From Bin5 sp965218625 (GTDB lineage Bacteria > Chloroflexota > Anaerolineae > Caldilineales > Caldilineaceae): 64,000 bases of DNA. A program made the position numbers and the translations under genes. Positions within the stretch are counted from its first letter, which is position 1, and every line of letters starts with the position of its first letter. The DNA is taken from positions 248,001 to 312,000 of the forward strand of contig CBDCLG010000016.1 of NCBI GenBank assembly GCA_965218625.1. Reading direction: 5' to 3'. Shown here piece by piece: positions 36,738 to 45,704 of this stretch. The notes beneath the pieces are model-generated. The model was given only the letters and a program-made list of their open reading frames with translations, was not told the origin of the DNA and searched no databases.

Positions 36738-37830
36738 TCAGGTTCCCACTTGCGTCTTGAGCCAGGCTTCGATGAACGGGTCCAACTCTCCGTCAAGAAC
36801 CGTTTGAGGGGCAGACGTCTCCACATTTGTCCGCAGATCCTTCACCATCTGGTAGGGATGGAGGACGTAGGACCGGATCTGGCTGCCGAAATCGGCCTGG
36901 ACGTTCTCGCCTTTGAGGCGGGCCTTTTCGGCTGCGATCCGCTCCTGCTCGACTGCGTAGAGTTTTCCGCGCAGGATTCTCAGCGCAATCTCGCGATTCT
37001 GGGTCTGGCTACGTTCGTTCTGACAGGTAACGACGATGCCGGACGGCTCATGATGGAGGCGAACGGCAGTGGCGTTTTTCTGTACGCTCTGGCCACCGGC
37101 GCCGCTTGACAGGAAAACGTCGATCCGAATGTCATTGGGCGAGATCTCAATCTCGATGTCTTCGTCGATGATCGGCATGACCTCAAGCTTGGCAAACGAG
37201 GTGTGGCGGCGGTTGCCGGCATCGAATGGGCTGAGCCGGACCAACCGGTGCGTGCCCCGCTCCGCCTGCAAATAGCCGTATGCGTACGGGCCCTCCACCG
37301 TTATGGTAACGCTTTTGATGCCGGCCTCTTCCCCCTGGGTCATGTCAGTGACATCAGTGGCGAAATCCTTCTTCTCTGCCCAACGCAGGTACATGCGCAG
37401 CATCATCGAGGCCCAGTCTTGCGCCTCGGTCCCGCCCGCGCCGGCGTGTATGCCGACAATGGCGCCGCCTGCGTCATACTTGCCATTGAGAGCCAGCGTG
37501 AATTCCCGGCCTTCCAACTCCTTTTCGAGGGCGGCAGCCTCCTGTTGCAGCTCGCTGAGCATCCCGGCGTCATCATCGGCAATCAGCGCGAGGTCCTGCG
37601 CGTCCTGGGCCCGCTCTTTCAGACCGTCCCAGACACCGATTTGCTCTTTCAGCGCGTTCAGCTCCTGCATCTTCTTTTGCGCGGCCCGCTGATCGTCCCA
37701 AAAGCCGGGCGCAATTGTTTGCTTCTCCAGTTCGTGGACCCGCCCTACCTTGTCAGGCAGGTCAAAGCCGCCTCCGTATCGTATTGACTCGTTCTGCGAG
37801 CTGGTGCAGACGGTCGGTTAGTTCGCGCAT
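36738..37830 (-). CDS. prfB: Peptide chain release factor 2 with programmed +1 frameshift
   Basis: RF2 ends translation at UGA and UAA. The gene starts at ATG 37830 (AAGGAG upstream) and reads 22 codons to an in-frame TGA at 37764-37762. The sequence there is CTT TGA C, preceded by GGAGG three bases before CTT, the same arrangement as the classic RF2 autoregulatory site. Skipping the T at 37764 joins the main frame (GAC at 37763). The full product is 363 aa, with the anticodon-like SPF tripeptide (about 200-202) and GAGGQ (GGQ about 245-247). Low RF2 activity favours the shift and so its own synthesis. The gene lies in a run with ftsY. Confidence 0.95.
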
Positions 37831-37886
37831 TCGGGTCTCTCTCCTTTTTCGAGAATCTGTTGGCAAACGGGGCGGCGCCGCATGCC

Positions 37887-38837
37887 TTACTCTCCCAGCA
37901 GGCCTTCCACAAACGCGACCGGGTCGAACTCCGCCAGGTCTTCCAGTTTTTCGCCGGTGCCTACAAAGCGAACAGGTATGCCCAGCTGCTTCTTGATGTT
38001 GAGAACGGCGCCGCCCCTGGCCGTGCTGTCAAGCTTGGTGAGGACGATGCCGGTAACGCCCGATGCCTCTTGAAAACCCTTGGCCTGCAGGATGGCATTC
38101 TGGCCGGTCGAGGCGTCGAGAACGAGCAGGATTTCGTGCGGAGCACGGTGGACCTGCTTGGCGGCCACGCGGCTCATCTTTTCCAGCTCCTGCATGAGAT
38201 TGAATTTGTTCTGCAGGCGGCCGGCGGTGTCGGCGATCAGAATGTCGGCGCTGCGGCTCTCCTGGCTTGCGCGCATCGCGTCGAAAAGCACGGCAGCCGG
38301 GTCGGAGCCGGGGGCCTGGGCGATTACTTCGACTTCGGCGCGCTCCCCCCAGATTTTGAGTTGTTCGATCGCGGCGGCCCGGAAAGTGTCGCCCGCGGCG
38401 AGGACGACGCGTTTGCCCAGCTGTTTGTAACGAAGCGCAAGCTTGCCGATACTGGTCGTCTTGCCTGAACCGTTGACACCGACGACGAGCACAACCGTCA
38501 AAATGCGAGGCTCTTCAATGCGCAATGGCTTGTCAGGCTGCAGGAGTTTGACCATCTCCTGCTTGAGGACGAGGTAGGCGTCGGCGGCCCTCCTGACGGC
38601 CTCGCGCTCGACCCGCGTTCTCGTGGACTCAACGAGCTCCAAGGTTGTATCCATGCCAACATCGGCAACGATGAGCGCTTCTTCCAACTCCTCCCACAAC
38701 GCCTCGCCGATCTCGTTTTCCTGAAACAGGGAGCCGACCTGCCCGAGAATGCCGGAACGGGTCTTTCTCAGGCTTTGCTCGATTCTTACGTCGTCCGCCG
38801 ACTTTTCATCCTGGCGTCCAAACAAGCGTCTGAGCAC
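37887..38837 (-). CDS. ftsY: Signal recognition particle receptor FtsY
   Basis: The 316-aa protein is the SRP receptor GTPase, active at the membrane with Ffh. It has the short N-domain and the NG GTPase motifs GVNGSGKTT (G1), DTFRAAA, DTAGRLQ (G3), TKLD (G4) and GTGEKLEDL. There is no acidic A-domain, as in many bacteria. GTG 38837 was chosen because GGAG lies eight bases upstream; a TTG at 38843 would be too close to it. Its partner gene ffh is also in this window at 45705-47117. Confidence 0.93.
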   Translation of the reverse strand: MLRRLFGRQDEKSADDVRIEQSLRKTRSGILGQVGSLFQENEIGEALWEELEEALIVADVGMDTTLELVESTRTRVEREAVRRAADAYLVLKQEMVKLLQPDKPLRIEEPRILTVVLVVGVNGSGKTTSIGKLALRYKQLGKRVVLAAGDTFRAAAIEQLKIWGERAEVEVIAQAPGSDPAAVLFDAMRASQESRSADILIADTAGRLQNKFNLMQELEKMSRVAAKQVHRAPHEILLVLDASTGQNAILQAKGFQEASGVTGIVLTKLDSTARGGAVLNIKKQLGIPVRFVGTGEKLEDLAEFDPVAFVEGLLGE

Positions 38838-38989
38838 ACGCAACTCTCCGCGGTCAGGTTGACATGGTGTTTACTGGGCAATTATAGCACGCGGGGGAAG
38901 GTAGGGGAGAACGGGGCCGCGACCTGCGCGCGAACGCCGTCGAAGCAGCCGGTTGGGGGTCGGGAACCGGGCCGCCTCTTTTGGAACGG

Positions 38990-39020
38990 TTGGTCGGTTC
39001 GGGTGGGCAGACTGTATACT
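38990..39020 (+). promoter_or_regulatory. Possible promoter of dgt
   Basis: TTGGTC (38990-38995) and TATACT (39015-39020) lie 19 bp apart in the divergent ftsY/dgt gap, about 90 bp before the dgt start. The spacing is long, so confidence is low. Confidence 0.35.
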
Positions 39021-39108
39021 GAATGCGATGAAGCTGGGAATTTCCGGCGGGGCTGCACACATGGTGGACGTCCGGAATCCGACTGAAATCTGAGATAAGG
39101 GGCTGCAA

Positions 39109-40275
39109 ATGCACGTCACAAGGGAGGAGCTGGAGCAGCGGGAAGACCGGGAGCTGGCAGCGTACGCGATGCGGAGCAGTGAGAGCCGCGGGCGCGCCTT
39201 TCCAGGATCGGAGCACCCCTACCGTACCGCGTACCAGCGGGACCGGGACCGTATCATCCACACGACCGCGTTCCGCCGCCTCCAGTACAAGACGCAGGTG
39301 TTCGTATACAATGAAGGCGACCACTATCGCAACCGGCTCACCCACACAGTTGAGGTGGCGCAGATCGGACGCACGCTCGCGCGCGCGCTTTCCTGCAACG
39401 AAGACCTGAGCGAGGCGATCTGCCTGGCACACGACTTGGGGCATCCTCCATTTGGGCATACCGGCGAGGCGACACTGAATCAGCTGATGCAGGAACACGG
39501 CGGCTACGATCACCAGAAACAGACGTATCGAATCATCACCGAACTGGCGCAGCGCTACAGCGCCCATCCCGGTCTGAACCTGACATACGAGGTGCGCGAA
39601 GGCGTGGTCAAGCACGACACCGACTACGACGTCGTTGACGCCAGGGAGTACAACGCAGAGGAGCGGGGCACGCTTGAGTGTCAGTTGAGCAACCTGGCGG
39701 ACGAAATCGCATACAACACGAGCGACGCGGATGACGGCCTGCGGGCAGGGATCCTGGATCCAGGCGACTTTCTGGACCTGGCGATCAGCCGGCGCGTCCT
39801 GGATTTGCTCGGTGAGCTGCCGTCGTCGATCGACCTGACCGAGCCGCTGGACCGCTACAGGTTTATCCGCCGGCTGGTGGGCATTGAGGTCAGCGACGCG
39901 ATCCGTACGACCGCCGCAAAGCTGAGCGCGGCCCGTGTGCAAGACCTGGCCGAGCTGCGGTCGCAGTCAGAGAACATGGCGGCCTATTCTGCCGAAGTCA
40001 CGGAGGAAAACCGGGAGTTGAAGCGTTTCCTGTTCGACCGGTTCTACCGTCATTTTCGCGTTGTGCGAATGGCGGCAAAGGCGGACCGGACCGTACGCGC
40101 CCTGTTTGGCGCCTTCGTCGAGGAACCGGCCCAGCTGCCGCCGGAAGCCCAGGAGTTCCTGGCCCGGCGGGACGGGGACGTACACCGCATCGTTTGCGAC
40201 TACATCGCCGGCATGACCGACCGTTACGCCATCGCCGAGTACCGTCGCCTCTTCGATACGAGGGAGCCTGTCTGA
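39109..40275 (+). CDS. dgt: dGTPase-like deoxynucleotide triphosphohydrolase
   Basis: The 388-aa HD-domain enzyme has RNRLTHTVEVAQIGR, then AHDLGHPPFGHTGE, and a late ADEIAYNTSDADDGL segment giving the last metal ligands. It hydrolyses dNTPs, typically dGTP, to deoxynucleoside and triphosphate. Length and motif spacing match the dGTPase-like family rather than the longer E. coli Dgt. AAGGGG precedes ATG 39109. It stands alone on the plus strand, divergent from ftsY and converging with the 522-aa membrane protein gene. Confidence 0.9.
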   Translation: MHVTREELEQREDRELAAYAMRSSESRGRAFPGSEHPYRTAYQRDRDRIIHTTAFRRLQYKTQVFVYNEGDHYRNRLTHTVEVAQIGRTLARALSCNEDLSEAICLAHDLGHPPFGHTGEATLNQLMQEHGGYDHQKQTYRIITELAQRYSAHPGLNLTYEVREGVVKHDTDYDVVDAREYNAEERGTLECQLSNLADEIAYNTSDADDGLRAGILDPGDFLDLAISRRVLDLLGELPSSIDLTEPLDRYRFIRRLVGIEVSDAIRTTAAKLSAARVQDLAELRSQSENMAAYSAEVTEENRELKRFLFDRFYRHFRVVRMAAKADRTVRALFGAFVEEPAQLPPEAQEFLARRDGDVHRIVCDYIAGMTDRYAIAEYRRLFDTREPV

Positions 40276-40313
40276 AGCTTGCGACAGCGACCGACAATTC
40301 GGCGCACGTCCTG

Positions 40314-41882
40314 TCAGGCTGGGCTGCTCACGACCAGCGCCGCGCTTACCGACCGCAGAGGTCGCGGCGACTGTCCGCCATCCAGCCAGGATACGTCTTT
40401 GATCGTGCAATCGAGCTGGATGTGCCGGGACCTGAGGCCGCATGTCATGCCGGGCTTCAATTCCAGCGGCGGGGAACGATTGGTACTGTCCGTATCGGTG
40501 TGGTCGTCCAGGAGGGTCGCGTCGAAACCAGGAGAGACCAGCAGCTGGCTGATGCTACGCACTGCTGAACGGTCGTAGAGCCAGATCTCCAGCAGCCGCA
40601 CCTGGCCCGTGTCGGCGGCTTCGCGATCCAGAGATTCATTCATGCCCATGCCGCAAGCGCCCAACAACTCACCGTCCGGCGCGGTTATGGTGAAGCTCTG
40701 GTCGTAGGACTGGATGCCGAAGGCGTAATTGGCCTCGAAAGTCGCCAAAACGTCGCTAGCTGGCGACCGATCGCCGTCTCTACGCTCGATGTCCGTGGAG
40801 GCGCCCGCGGCGGACAGGTCGACCTGCGGTTGCGCGAGCCCCTCCTGCAGCGGGGCCGGCTCATCTTCAGAAAGCGCCAGCCCGCGGCCTTTGGCGTCGA
40901 CTGAATCGACAGCCTGAACTCCTGCGGAGGTTTGAGGATCGGGCGCTGTTTGCCGCCTCTCCTCGCGCGGAACTGTGTCCACCGACTGATCGTCCCCGAT
41001 GGCCCCGATTTCTTGGCGCGTCGCTAACGCATCCTCCGCCGTAATTTGTTCCGCCGGCTGGGAGCTGCTTTCGGCTTCGAACTGTTGAGGCTCGCGACTC
41101 TCGCCAGGAAGCGGGGACCGGTCGTACAGTGGTTCCGGCTGCGCCGCTTCGGGCATTCCAGTCCGGGAGATTCCTTCCCGATCGCGTCCCCCCGGGGAGG
41201 ATGGCGCGGGCGAATCGGCCCACTCGGTCTGGGATTCTGCCCGGGACTCGGACAAGGGCGTCTCTTCTTCACCTGCAGAGAGTTGGCGACTGCCGGCCTC
41301 TGCGTCGCCCCCTTGGGAGCTCTCCGCTTCTGCCGGGCGGGCGAACCGGGACTCTTCTCCGGCGTTGTACTGCGGGCCGGACTGGCTGGGGAAAACGGGT
41401 TCGTCGACGTCGGCTTCGTCGTGGGAAGGCCGCGACCTTCGAATCCAGTCGAGGCCGGGGGCCCTGGGGCCTGTCCGTTTCCCGGAAACAAAGACCGGCC
41501 GGGGGCGGCGAGCGTGCTGGACGGCCGCCTGTCGTGCATTCGTGGATCCGGCCGATCTTCTTGACGATGCGCCGTGTTCAGGCTGCCGCAAGAACTGGTA
41601 GCCGATAGCGACCGCGCCGCCCACGAGGAGTGCGGCGGCAAGGTAAAGCAATGCCTGGTTGAGCCAGTCCTGGAAGGATGTGTCGCCAGGGTCTTCTTCG
41701 GGGATCTGCTCAGCCGCCGGCGCGCTGTCCTGGCTCGGGGACGCGGCAGCCGGTTGCCCCGCGGCGCCGGGCGGGTCGGTCCATTCAACCGGCCAAACCC
41801 ACCACCCGATGAAGAGGCCGAGCATAAGCCCTACAAGCCCCGACACGAGAATGTGTGTCAATGATTGGTTGCGTTCCATCAC
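40314..41882 (-). CDS. Unknown membrane protein with long low-complexity region and C-terminal domain (522 aa)
   Basis: Two membrane helices sit near residues 10-30 and 75-98. A basic stretch is followed by about 250 residues rich in Ser, Glu, Gln, Pro and Ala, predicted to be disordered. A folded C-terminal domain (about 385-520) begins with ATFEANYAFGIQSYDQSFTI and contains GACGMGMNES, which looks like a beta-rich domain of unknown family. ATG 41882 or the next ATG at 41879 can start it. It lies just downstream of manC. A link to envelope or surface functions is only inferred. Confidence 0.7.
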   Translation of the reverse strand: MMERNQSLTHILVSGLVGLMLGLFIGWWVWPVEWTDPPGAAGQPAAASPSQDSAPAAEQIPEEDPGDTSFQDWLNQALLYLAAALLVGGAVAIGYQFLRQPEHGASSRRSAGSTNARQAAVQHARRPRPVFVSGKRTGPRAPGLDWIRRSRPSHDEADVDEPVFPSQSGPQYNAGEESRFARPAEAESSQGGDAEAGSRQLSAGEEETPLSESRAESQTEWADSPAPSSPGGRDREGISRTGMPEAAQPEPLYDRSPLPGESREPQQFEAESSSQPAEQITAEDALATRQEIGAIGDDQSVDTVPREERRQTAPDPQTSAGVQAVDSVDAKGRGLALSEDEPAPLQEGLAQPQVDLSAAGASTDIERRDGDRSPASDVLATFEANYAFGIQSYDQSFTITAPDGELLGACGMGMNESLDREAADTGQVRLLEIWLYDRSAVRSISQLLVSPGFDATLLDDHTDTDSTNRSPPLELKPGMTCGLRSRHIQLDCTIKDVSWLDGGQSPRPLRSVSAALVVSSPA

Positions 41883-41920
41883 TCTTCTGACAACGGCTTT
41901 CCGGGGGAATCGGCGATCTG

Positions 41921-42997
41921 CTAGAGGAGATCGGCGCGCTGCCCGGATTGCAGTTTGGCTACAACCTGCTTTACTTGCTGAATGCTCTCTTTTCTGCCAA
42001 TCAGAAGCGCGTCTCCGGCATCGATCACAATCAGGTCGTTGACGTCGACCAGGGCCACAATCCGTTTGTCGACCGCCACAATGTTGCCGGTGCTGTCTAT
42101 CGGCAGAAGTTCCCCTTCGACTGGATAGTTGCCGGTTTCGTCGGGCGCGGCGACAATCTCAAGTGCGTCCCAGCTGCCCAAGTCATTCCATCCAACCTGC
42201 ATTGGCACGACCGCGACCCTCTGCGCACCCTCCATCACAGCGTAATCGAACGAGATATCGGGCATTGTCGGCCAGATCTCCGCCAGCAGGCCATCCAGCC
42301 CGGGCGTGTCGAGAACGGCGGCGATGCGGTTCATGTCAGCAAATAGATCGGGCATCCGCTCGCCGTATTCCGACAGGAGTCGATCGACGCGTCCGACGAA
42401 GATGCCGCCATTCCAAAAGTAGCGTCCATCTGCCAGAAACTGTTCCGCGGTTGCCTGATCGGGTTTCTCGAGGAACTGCACGACCGGGAAGGTCGACAGA
42501 TCTCCCTCGAGCGGCAGCGGCTGCGCGGCACGCTGGATGTAGCCGTAACCGGTGTGCGCCTTCGTCGGCTCGATGCCGAGAACGGTAAGGTATCCGCAGT
42601 GGGCGCTTCGCTCGGCCTGTCGCAGGGCCTTTTGGAAGGCAACCCCGTCCTGGATGTGATGATCGGCAGGCAGAATGGCGACGACTTCGGCAGGGTCGCG
42701 GCGTTGCAAGTGCGCGCAGGCCAGGGCGATTGCCGGCGCCGTGTTGCGGCCGCTCGGCTCAGACAGGATATTGGCGCGGGGAATGTTGTTGAGCTGCGCG
42801 GCGCAGAGCTCGGCGTAACGGCTGCCGGTGACAACATAGGTGTCGCCGGGGGCGACCAGGCCCTCCAGCCTGGCTGCGGTGGCTTGAATCATCGTCCGGC
42901 CGCTTCCGGTGATGTCGCTGAACTGTTTTGGAGAGTCCTGGCGGCTGCGGGGCCACAAGCGTGTGCCGACACCGCCGGCGAGAATTACTGCGTACAT
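41921..42997 (-). CDS. manC: Mannose-1-phosphate guanylyltransferase
   Basis: The 358-aa enzyme makes GDP-mannose from mannose-1-phosphate and GTP, supplying the mannosyl and related glycosyltransferases of the surface loci here. The signature GGVGTRLWPRSRQDSPKQF is at the N-terminus, followed by SEPSGRNTAPAIALA and VVQFLEKPD..., with FWNGGIFVGR further on. It lacks the C-terminal isomerase domain of bifunctional ManC/AlgA proteins. GGAA precedes ATG 42997. It is the last but one gene of the ffh-to-manC run. Confidence 0.94.
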   Translation of the reverse strand: MYAVILAGGVGTRLWPRSRQDSPKQFSDITGSGRTMIQATAARLEGLVAPGDTYVVTGSRYAELCAAQLNNIPRANILSEPSGRNTAPAIALACAHLQRRDPAEVVAILPADHHIQDGVAFQKALRQAERSAHCGYLTVLGIEPTKAHTGYGYIQRAAQPLPLEGDLSTFPVVQFLEKPDQATAEQFLADGRYFWNGGIFVGRVDRLLSEYGERMPDLFADMNRIAAVLDTPGLDGLLAEIWPTMPDISFDYAVMEGAQRVAVVPMQVGWNDLGSWDALEIVAAPDETGNYPVEGELLPIDSTGNIVAVDKRIVALVDVNDLIVIDAGDALLIGRKESIQQVKQVVAKLQSGQRADLL

Positions 42998-43009
42998 TGT
43001 TCTTCCGGG

Positions 43010-44092
43010 TCAGACCGCACGCACGTACTGCATCAGGCCGACGTGGCGCACAAGTCCCTTGATTTCCATTGTGGCAAGCAGGCTACTGACCTGTGAAGTA
43101 TCCAAAGTGGCTGCACGTACAATCTCATTCATGTGTCGCGGTTCTGCCGTAACATGCCTGAGAATCAGCTCTTCCTGCGGCGTGGCCGGAATGGAGACGC
43201 GGGCCTCCTGGCGGGCCGCGGCAGTTTCCAGCTGAAGACGCTCCAACAGATCGCCAGGGGATGTAACGGGAAAGGCGCCCTCCTGGATCAGGCGGTTGCA
43301 GCCATCGCTGCCGGGGCTGAGAATCGAGCCCGGAACGGCGTAGACATCGCGTCCCTGTTCCGCTGCAAAAGAGGCCGTGATGAGAGCGCCGCTTCGAGCT
43401 GCCGCCTCAACGACGACAACCGCCAGGCTCATTCCGCTGATGATGCGGTTGCGCGGCGGAAAGTTGCGGGCCTCCGGTTTGGTGCCGAGGGGATACTCGC
43501 TAACCAAAGCGCCGTTCTCGACGATCTGCAGCGCCAGCCTGCGATTTTGCGCCGGGTAGATCTGGTCGACACCGCAGCCAAGGACGGCGATTGTACGCCC
43601 GCCCGATTCGAGCGCGGCCGCGTGGGCAATCGCGTCTACGCCCAGCGCCAGGCCGCTGACAACCGTGACGCCGTTTATCGCCAGTTCACTTCCAAGTCTA
43701 CGCGCCACCTCCCTGCCGTAAGGGGAGACTCGGCGCGTGCCGACAACGGCAACCGCCAGCCGGTCCTGCTGTTCCAGGTGACCGCGCACGTACAGGAGCG
43801 GCGGAGAATTCGGAAGATGCAGGAGGTTGGACGGGTAGCCGGGGTCTTCCTGCGTGCGTACGTCGAATCCACTCCTGGTGACATTTTCCAGTTCGCTTTG
43901 CGGGTCGAGTTTCTGGCGGACCTCAACAAGATTATTGATCGCCCGGCGATCGAGTCCGGCTGCCTCAAGGTGTTGCAGGGGCGCATTCCATGCCGATTCA
44001 ATGCTTCCGCACAGTTCCATCAGGGCAGTCAGCCGCGCCGGACCAATGCCGGAGACACAGTTGAAGGCAATCCAGTAAGCTCGCTCGTCCAT
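43010..44092 (-). CDS. dprA: DNA processing protein DprA/Smf
   Basis: The 360-aa protein binds incoming single-stranded DNA and loads RecA during transformation. A helical N-terminal region is followed by the Rossmann-like core with VVGTRRVSPYGREVARRLG, GIDAIAH-like GVDAIAHAAAL, GCGVDQIYPAQNR, and FPPRNRIISG. The C-terminal winged-helix domain (about 300-360) is present. ATG 44092 has a weak ribosome-binding site. It sits 12 bp upstream of manC and downstream of rimM. Confidence 0.94.
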   Translation of the reverse strand: MDERAYWIAFNCVSGIGPARLTALMELCGSIESAWNAPLQHLEAAGLDRRAINNLVEVRQKLDPQSELENVTRSGFDVRTQEDPGYPSNLLHLPNSPPLLYVRGHLEQQDRLAVAVVGTRRVSPYGREVARRLGSELAINGVTVVSGLALGVDAIAHAAALESGGRTIAVLGCGVDQIYPAQNRRLALQIVENGALVSEYPLGTKPEARNFPPRNRIISGMSLAVVVVEAAARSGALITASFAAEQGRDVYAVPGSILSPGSDGCNRLIQEGAFPVTSPGDLLERLQLETAAARQEARVSIPATPQEELILRHVTAEPRHMNEIVRAATLDTSQVSSLLATMEIKGLVRHVGLMQYVRAV

Positions 44093-44137
44093 TGGCGGGA
44101 GGTCGACAGTCAGAATTCGACCACGTGTCAGATTGGT

Positions 44138-44755
44138 CTAATGTCCTGTTTCGTCAAGCATTCCCGGCAGGAGGCGGACGGTCACAGCTCCTGCTTCGAG
44201 GTCGACGCTGCGGATCACTTCCGCCAGCGCCGGGATAAGCAGCTCGCGGTCCTGATTGATGCCCGGTATCGGGCGGACAATGTACACTTCATTGGCGCCG
44301 GTGAAAAGGACGTCCACCACTTCACCCAGCCGCTCCTGGGATTCGGTCTGCACGTTCAGGCCGATAATGTCATGCACCCAAAAGGAGTCTTCGTCCAACT
44401 GCATGGCCGCCTCTTCGGGGATGTAAAGCCACTCATTGTGCAGAAGATCGGCCGCCGGCCTGTCTCTGATTTCGTTGAAGCCGAGAAGGAAGATGCCCTT
44501 ATGCGCCCTGGATGTTGAGATTTCGGTCACCTGAAGTTCATCGCCGAGCAACAGTTGTTGTCCGGCATTGAAGCGGTCTTCAAAGTCGGTATAAGACTCG
44601 ACTTTCACCTCTCCCCGCAGGCCGTGCGCGCCCAGTATGCGGCCAACGATCAGATGACCGTCGGGAACGGAAACCGAGCGCCTGTGAAAACGGCTGGCTC
44701 GAGCCGGTCCCCCCTTACGCCGCCGCCGCCGTTTTTCTTTCTGTGGCGCTGTCAT
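44138..44755 (-). CDS. rimM: 16S rRNA processing protein RimM
   Basis: The 205-aa protein helps mature the 30S subunit head. The N-terminal RimM domain reads VGRILGAHGLRGEVKVESYTD, followed by a PRC-barrel-like C-terminal domain with the segment YIPEEAAMQLDEDSFWVHDIIG and LLIPALAEVI at the end. About 30 extra N-terminal residues are highly basic (RRRRRKGG). It belongs to the rpsP-khpA-rimM group, as in most bacteria, though here 239 bp separate it from khpA. Confidence 0.93.
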   Translation of the reverse strand: MTAPQKEKRRRRRKGGPARASRFHRRSVSVPDGHLIVGRILGAHGLRGEVKVESYTDFEDRFNAGQQLLLGDELQVTEISTSRAHKGIFLLGFNEIRDRPAADLLHNEWLYIPEEAAMQLDEDSFWVHDIIGLNVQTESQERLGEVVDVLFTGANEVYIVRPIPGINQDRELLIPALAEVIRSVDLEAGAVTVRLLPGMLDETGH

Positions 44756-44994
44756 CGGATCGATCCTGTATGCAGCTTACCCGGCTCGTCATCAGCCGCG
44801 CCGGCCGTTCATCAGGCCAACCTTCCGCCTGTGAGAAAACAGTCTTGGTCTGCAGGCTTAAAGCTGGGCGCTCGGACTTTGTCGACCGGGTTCCGACTTT
44901 TTTTGCGAGAAGGAAAAGATGGAAGGCAGGTCGGAGAGCCGCGAGCTGACCGAGGGATTCTGCTGCCGGCGTGGGCAAAGCAGCGCGGACGCCG
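44756..44994. other. Gap between rimM and khpA
   Basis: No gene was found in these 239 bases. A run of seven T residues near 44897-44903 on the plus strand follows an imperfect stem, but no plus-strand gene ends there, so it is not assigned as a terminator. Confidence 0.35.
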
Positions 44995-45222
44995 CTACAT
45001 AATTTTGAGAATCGCATCGCGCGACTGTCGCATTGACGCCACCTTCAGGACGGAACGCATGGCGTTGGCAACCCTTCCGTTCTTGCCGATGACCCGCCCC
45101 GCATCCTCCGGCGCGACCTGCAAGCGGAGAACAACGCGTTCACGGTAGGTCCGCTCCGTGACTTGCACTTCGTCCGGATTCTCGACGAGTGCCTTAGCCA
45201 TGAATTCGATCAGTTCTTTCAT
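44995..45222 (-). CDS. khpA: KH-domain RNA-binding protein KhpA (YlqC)
   Basis: The 75-aa single KH domain has the GKNG loop (in GRVIGKNGRVANAM) that grips RNA. KhpA-type proteins usually pair with KhpB and regulate cell-wall and division genes. GGAG lies 10 bases before ATG 45222. The gene follows rpsP by 21 bp and precedes rimM. Confidence 0.92.
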   Translation of the reverse strand: MKELIEFMAKALVENPDEVQVTERTYRERVVLRLQVAPEDAGRVIGKNGRVANAMRSVLKVASMRQSRDAILKIM

Positions 45223-45243
45223 GGGGTGCTCGCTCCAGCCGGC

Positions 45244-45555
45244 TCAGGCGGCTTCCACTTCTTCGGCGTCAGGCGCGGCTGGTTCAACGTCAACCGGCTT
45301 CAATTTGCCCTGCTCGTCGGTTATGCCGGTCTTTTTCAACAGACGTGCCACGGCCTCGCTGGGCTGGGCGCCGACGCTCAGCCAGTGGCCGGCGCGTTCG
45401 CTCTTGATCTCAACGGTGGGGGGATCGGTCATCGGGTCGTACGTGCCGATATTTTCGATGAAGCGGCCATCGCGCGGGCTGCGCTGGTCGGCAATTACGA
45501 TACGGTAAAAAGGCTTCTTCTTGGCGCCCATGCGGCGCAGACGGATGCGTACCAC
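45244..45555 (-). CDS. rpsP: Ribosomal protein bS16
   Basis: The 103-aa protein begins MVRIRLRRMGAKKKPFYRIV and contains the conserved GRFIENIGTYDP. The C-terminus has an extra acidic tail (about 20 residues of Glu/Ala/Pro) beyond the usual end. Start is GTG 45555 with AAGGAG upstream. It is located between ffh and khpA in the expected order. Confidence 0.95.
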   Translation of the reverse strand: MVRIRLRRMGAKKKPFYRIVIADQRSPRDGRFIENIGTYDPMTDPPTVEIKSERAGHWLSVGAQPSEAVARLLKKTGITDEQGKLKPVDVEPAAPDAEEVEAA

Positions 45556-45704
45556 TGATTATGACTCCTTGTTTGATCCAGATTGACAAATTCTTCCAAA
45601 ACAGACGCCGTTGGCGAGATCGGCGAACTTGCTGCGATTTGCTTTGCCCCTGCCCTCGCCAGCGGCGCACGGCTGAACCCCGCGTGGGACCGACGGGGGA
45701 GGCG

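Noticed and set aside
38854..39942. Minus-strand open frame opposite dgt
   Set aside because: The plus strand encodes dGTPase with full motifs; the opposite frame is a shadow.
43133..44518. Plus-strand open frame opposite dprA and rimM
   Set aside because: Both genes on the minus strand are certain; this frame has no motif.
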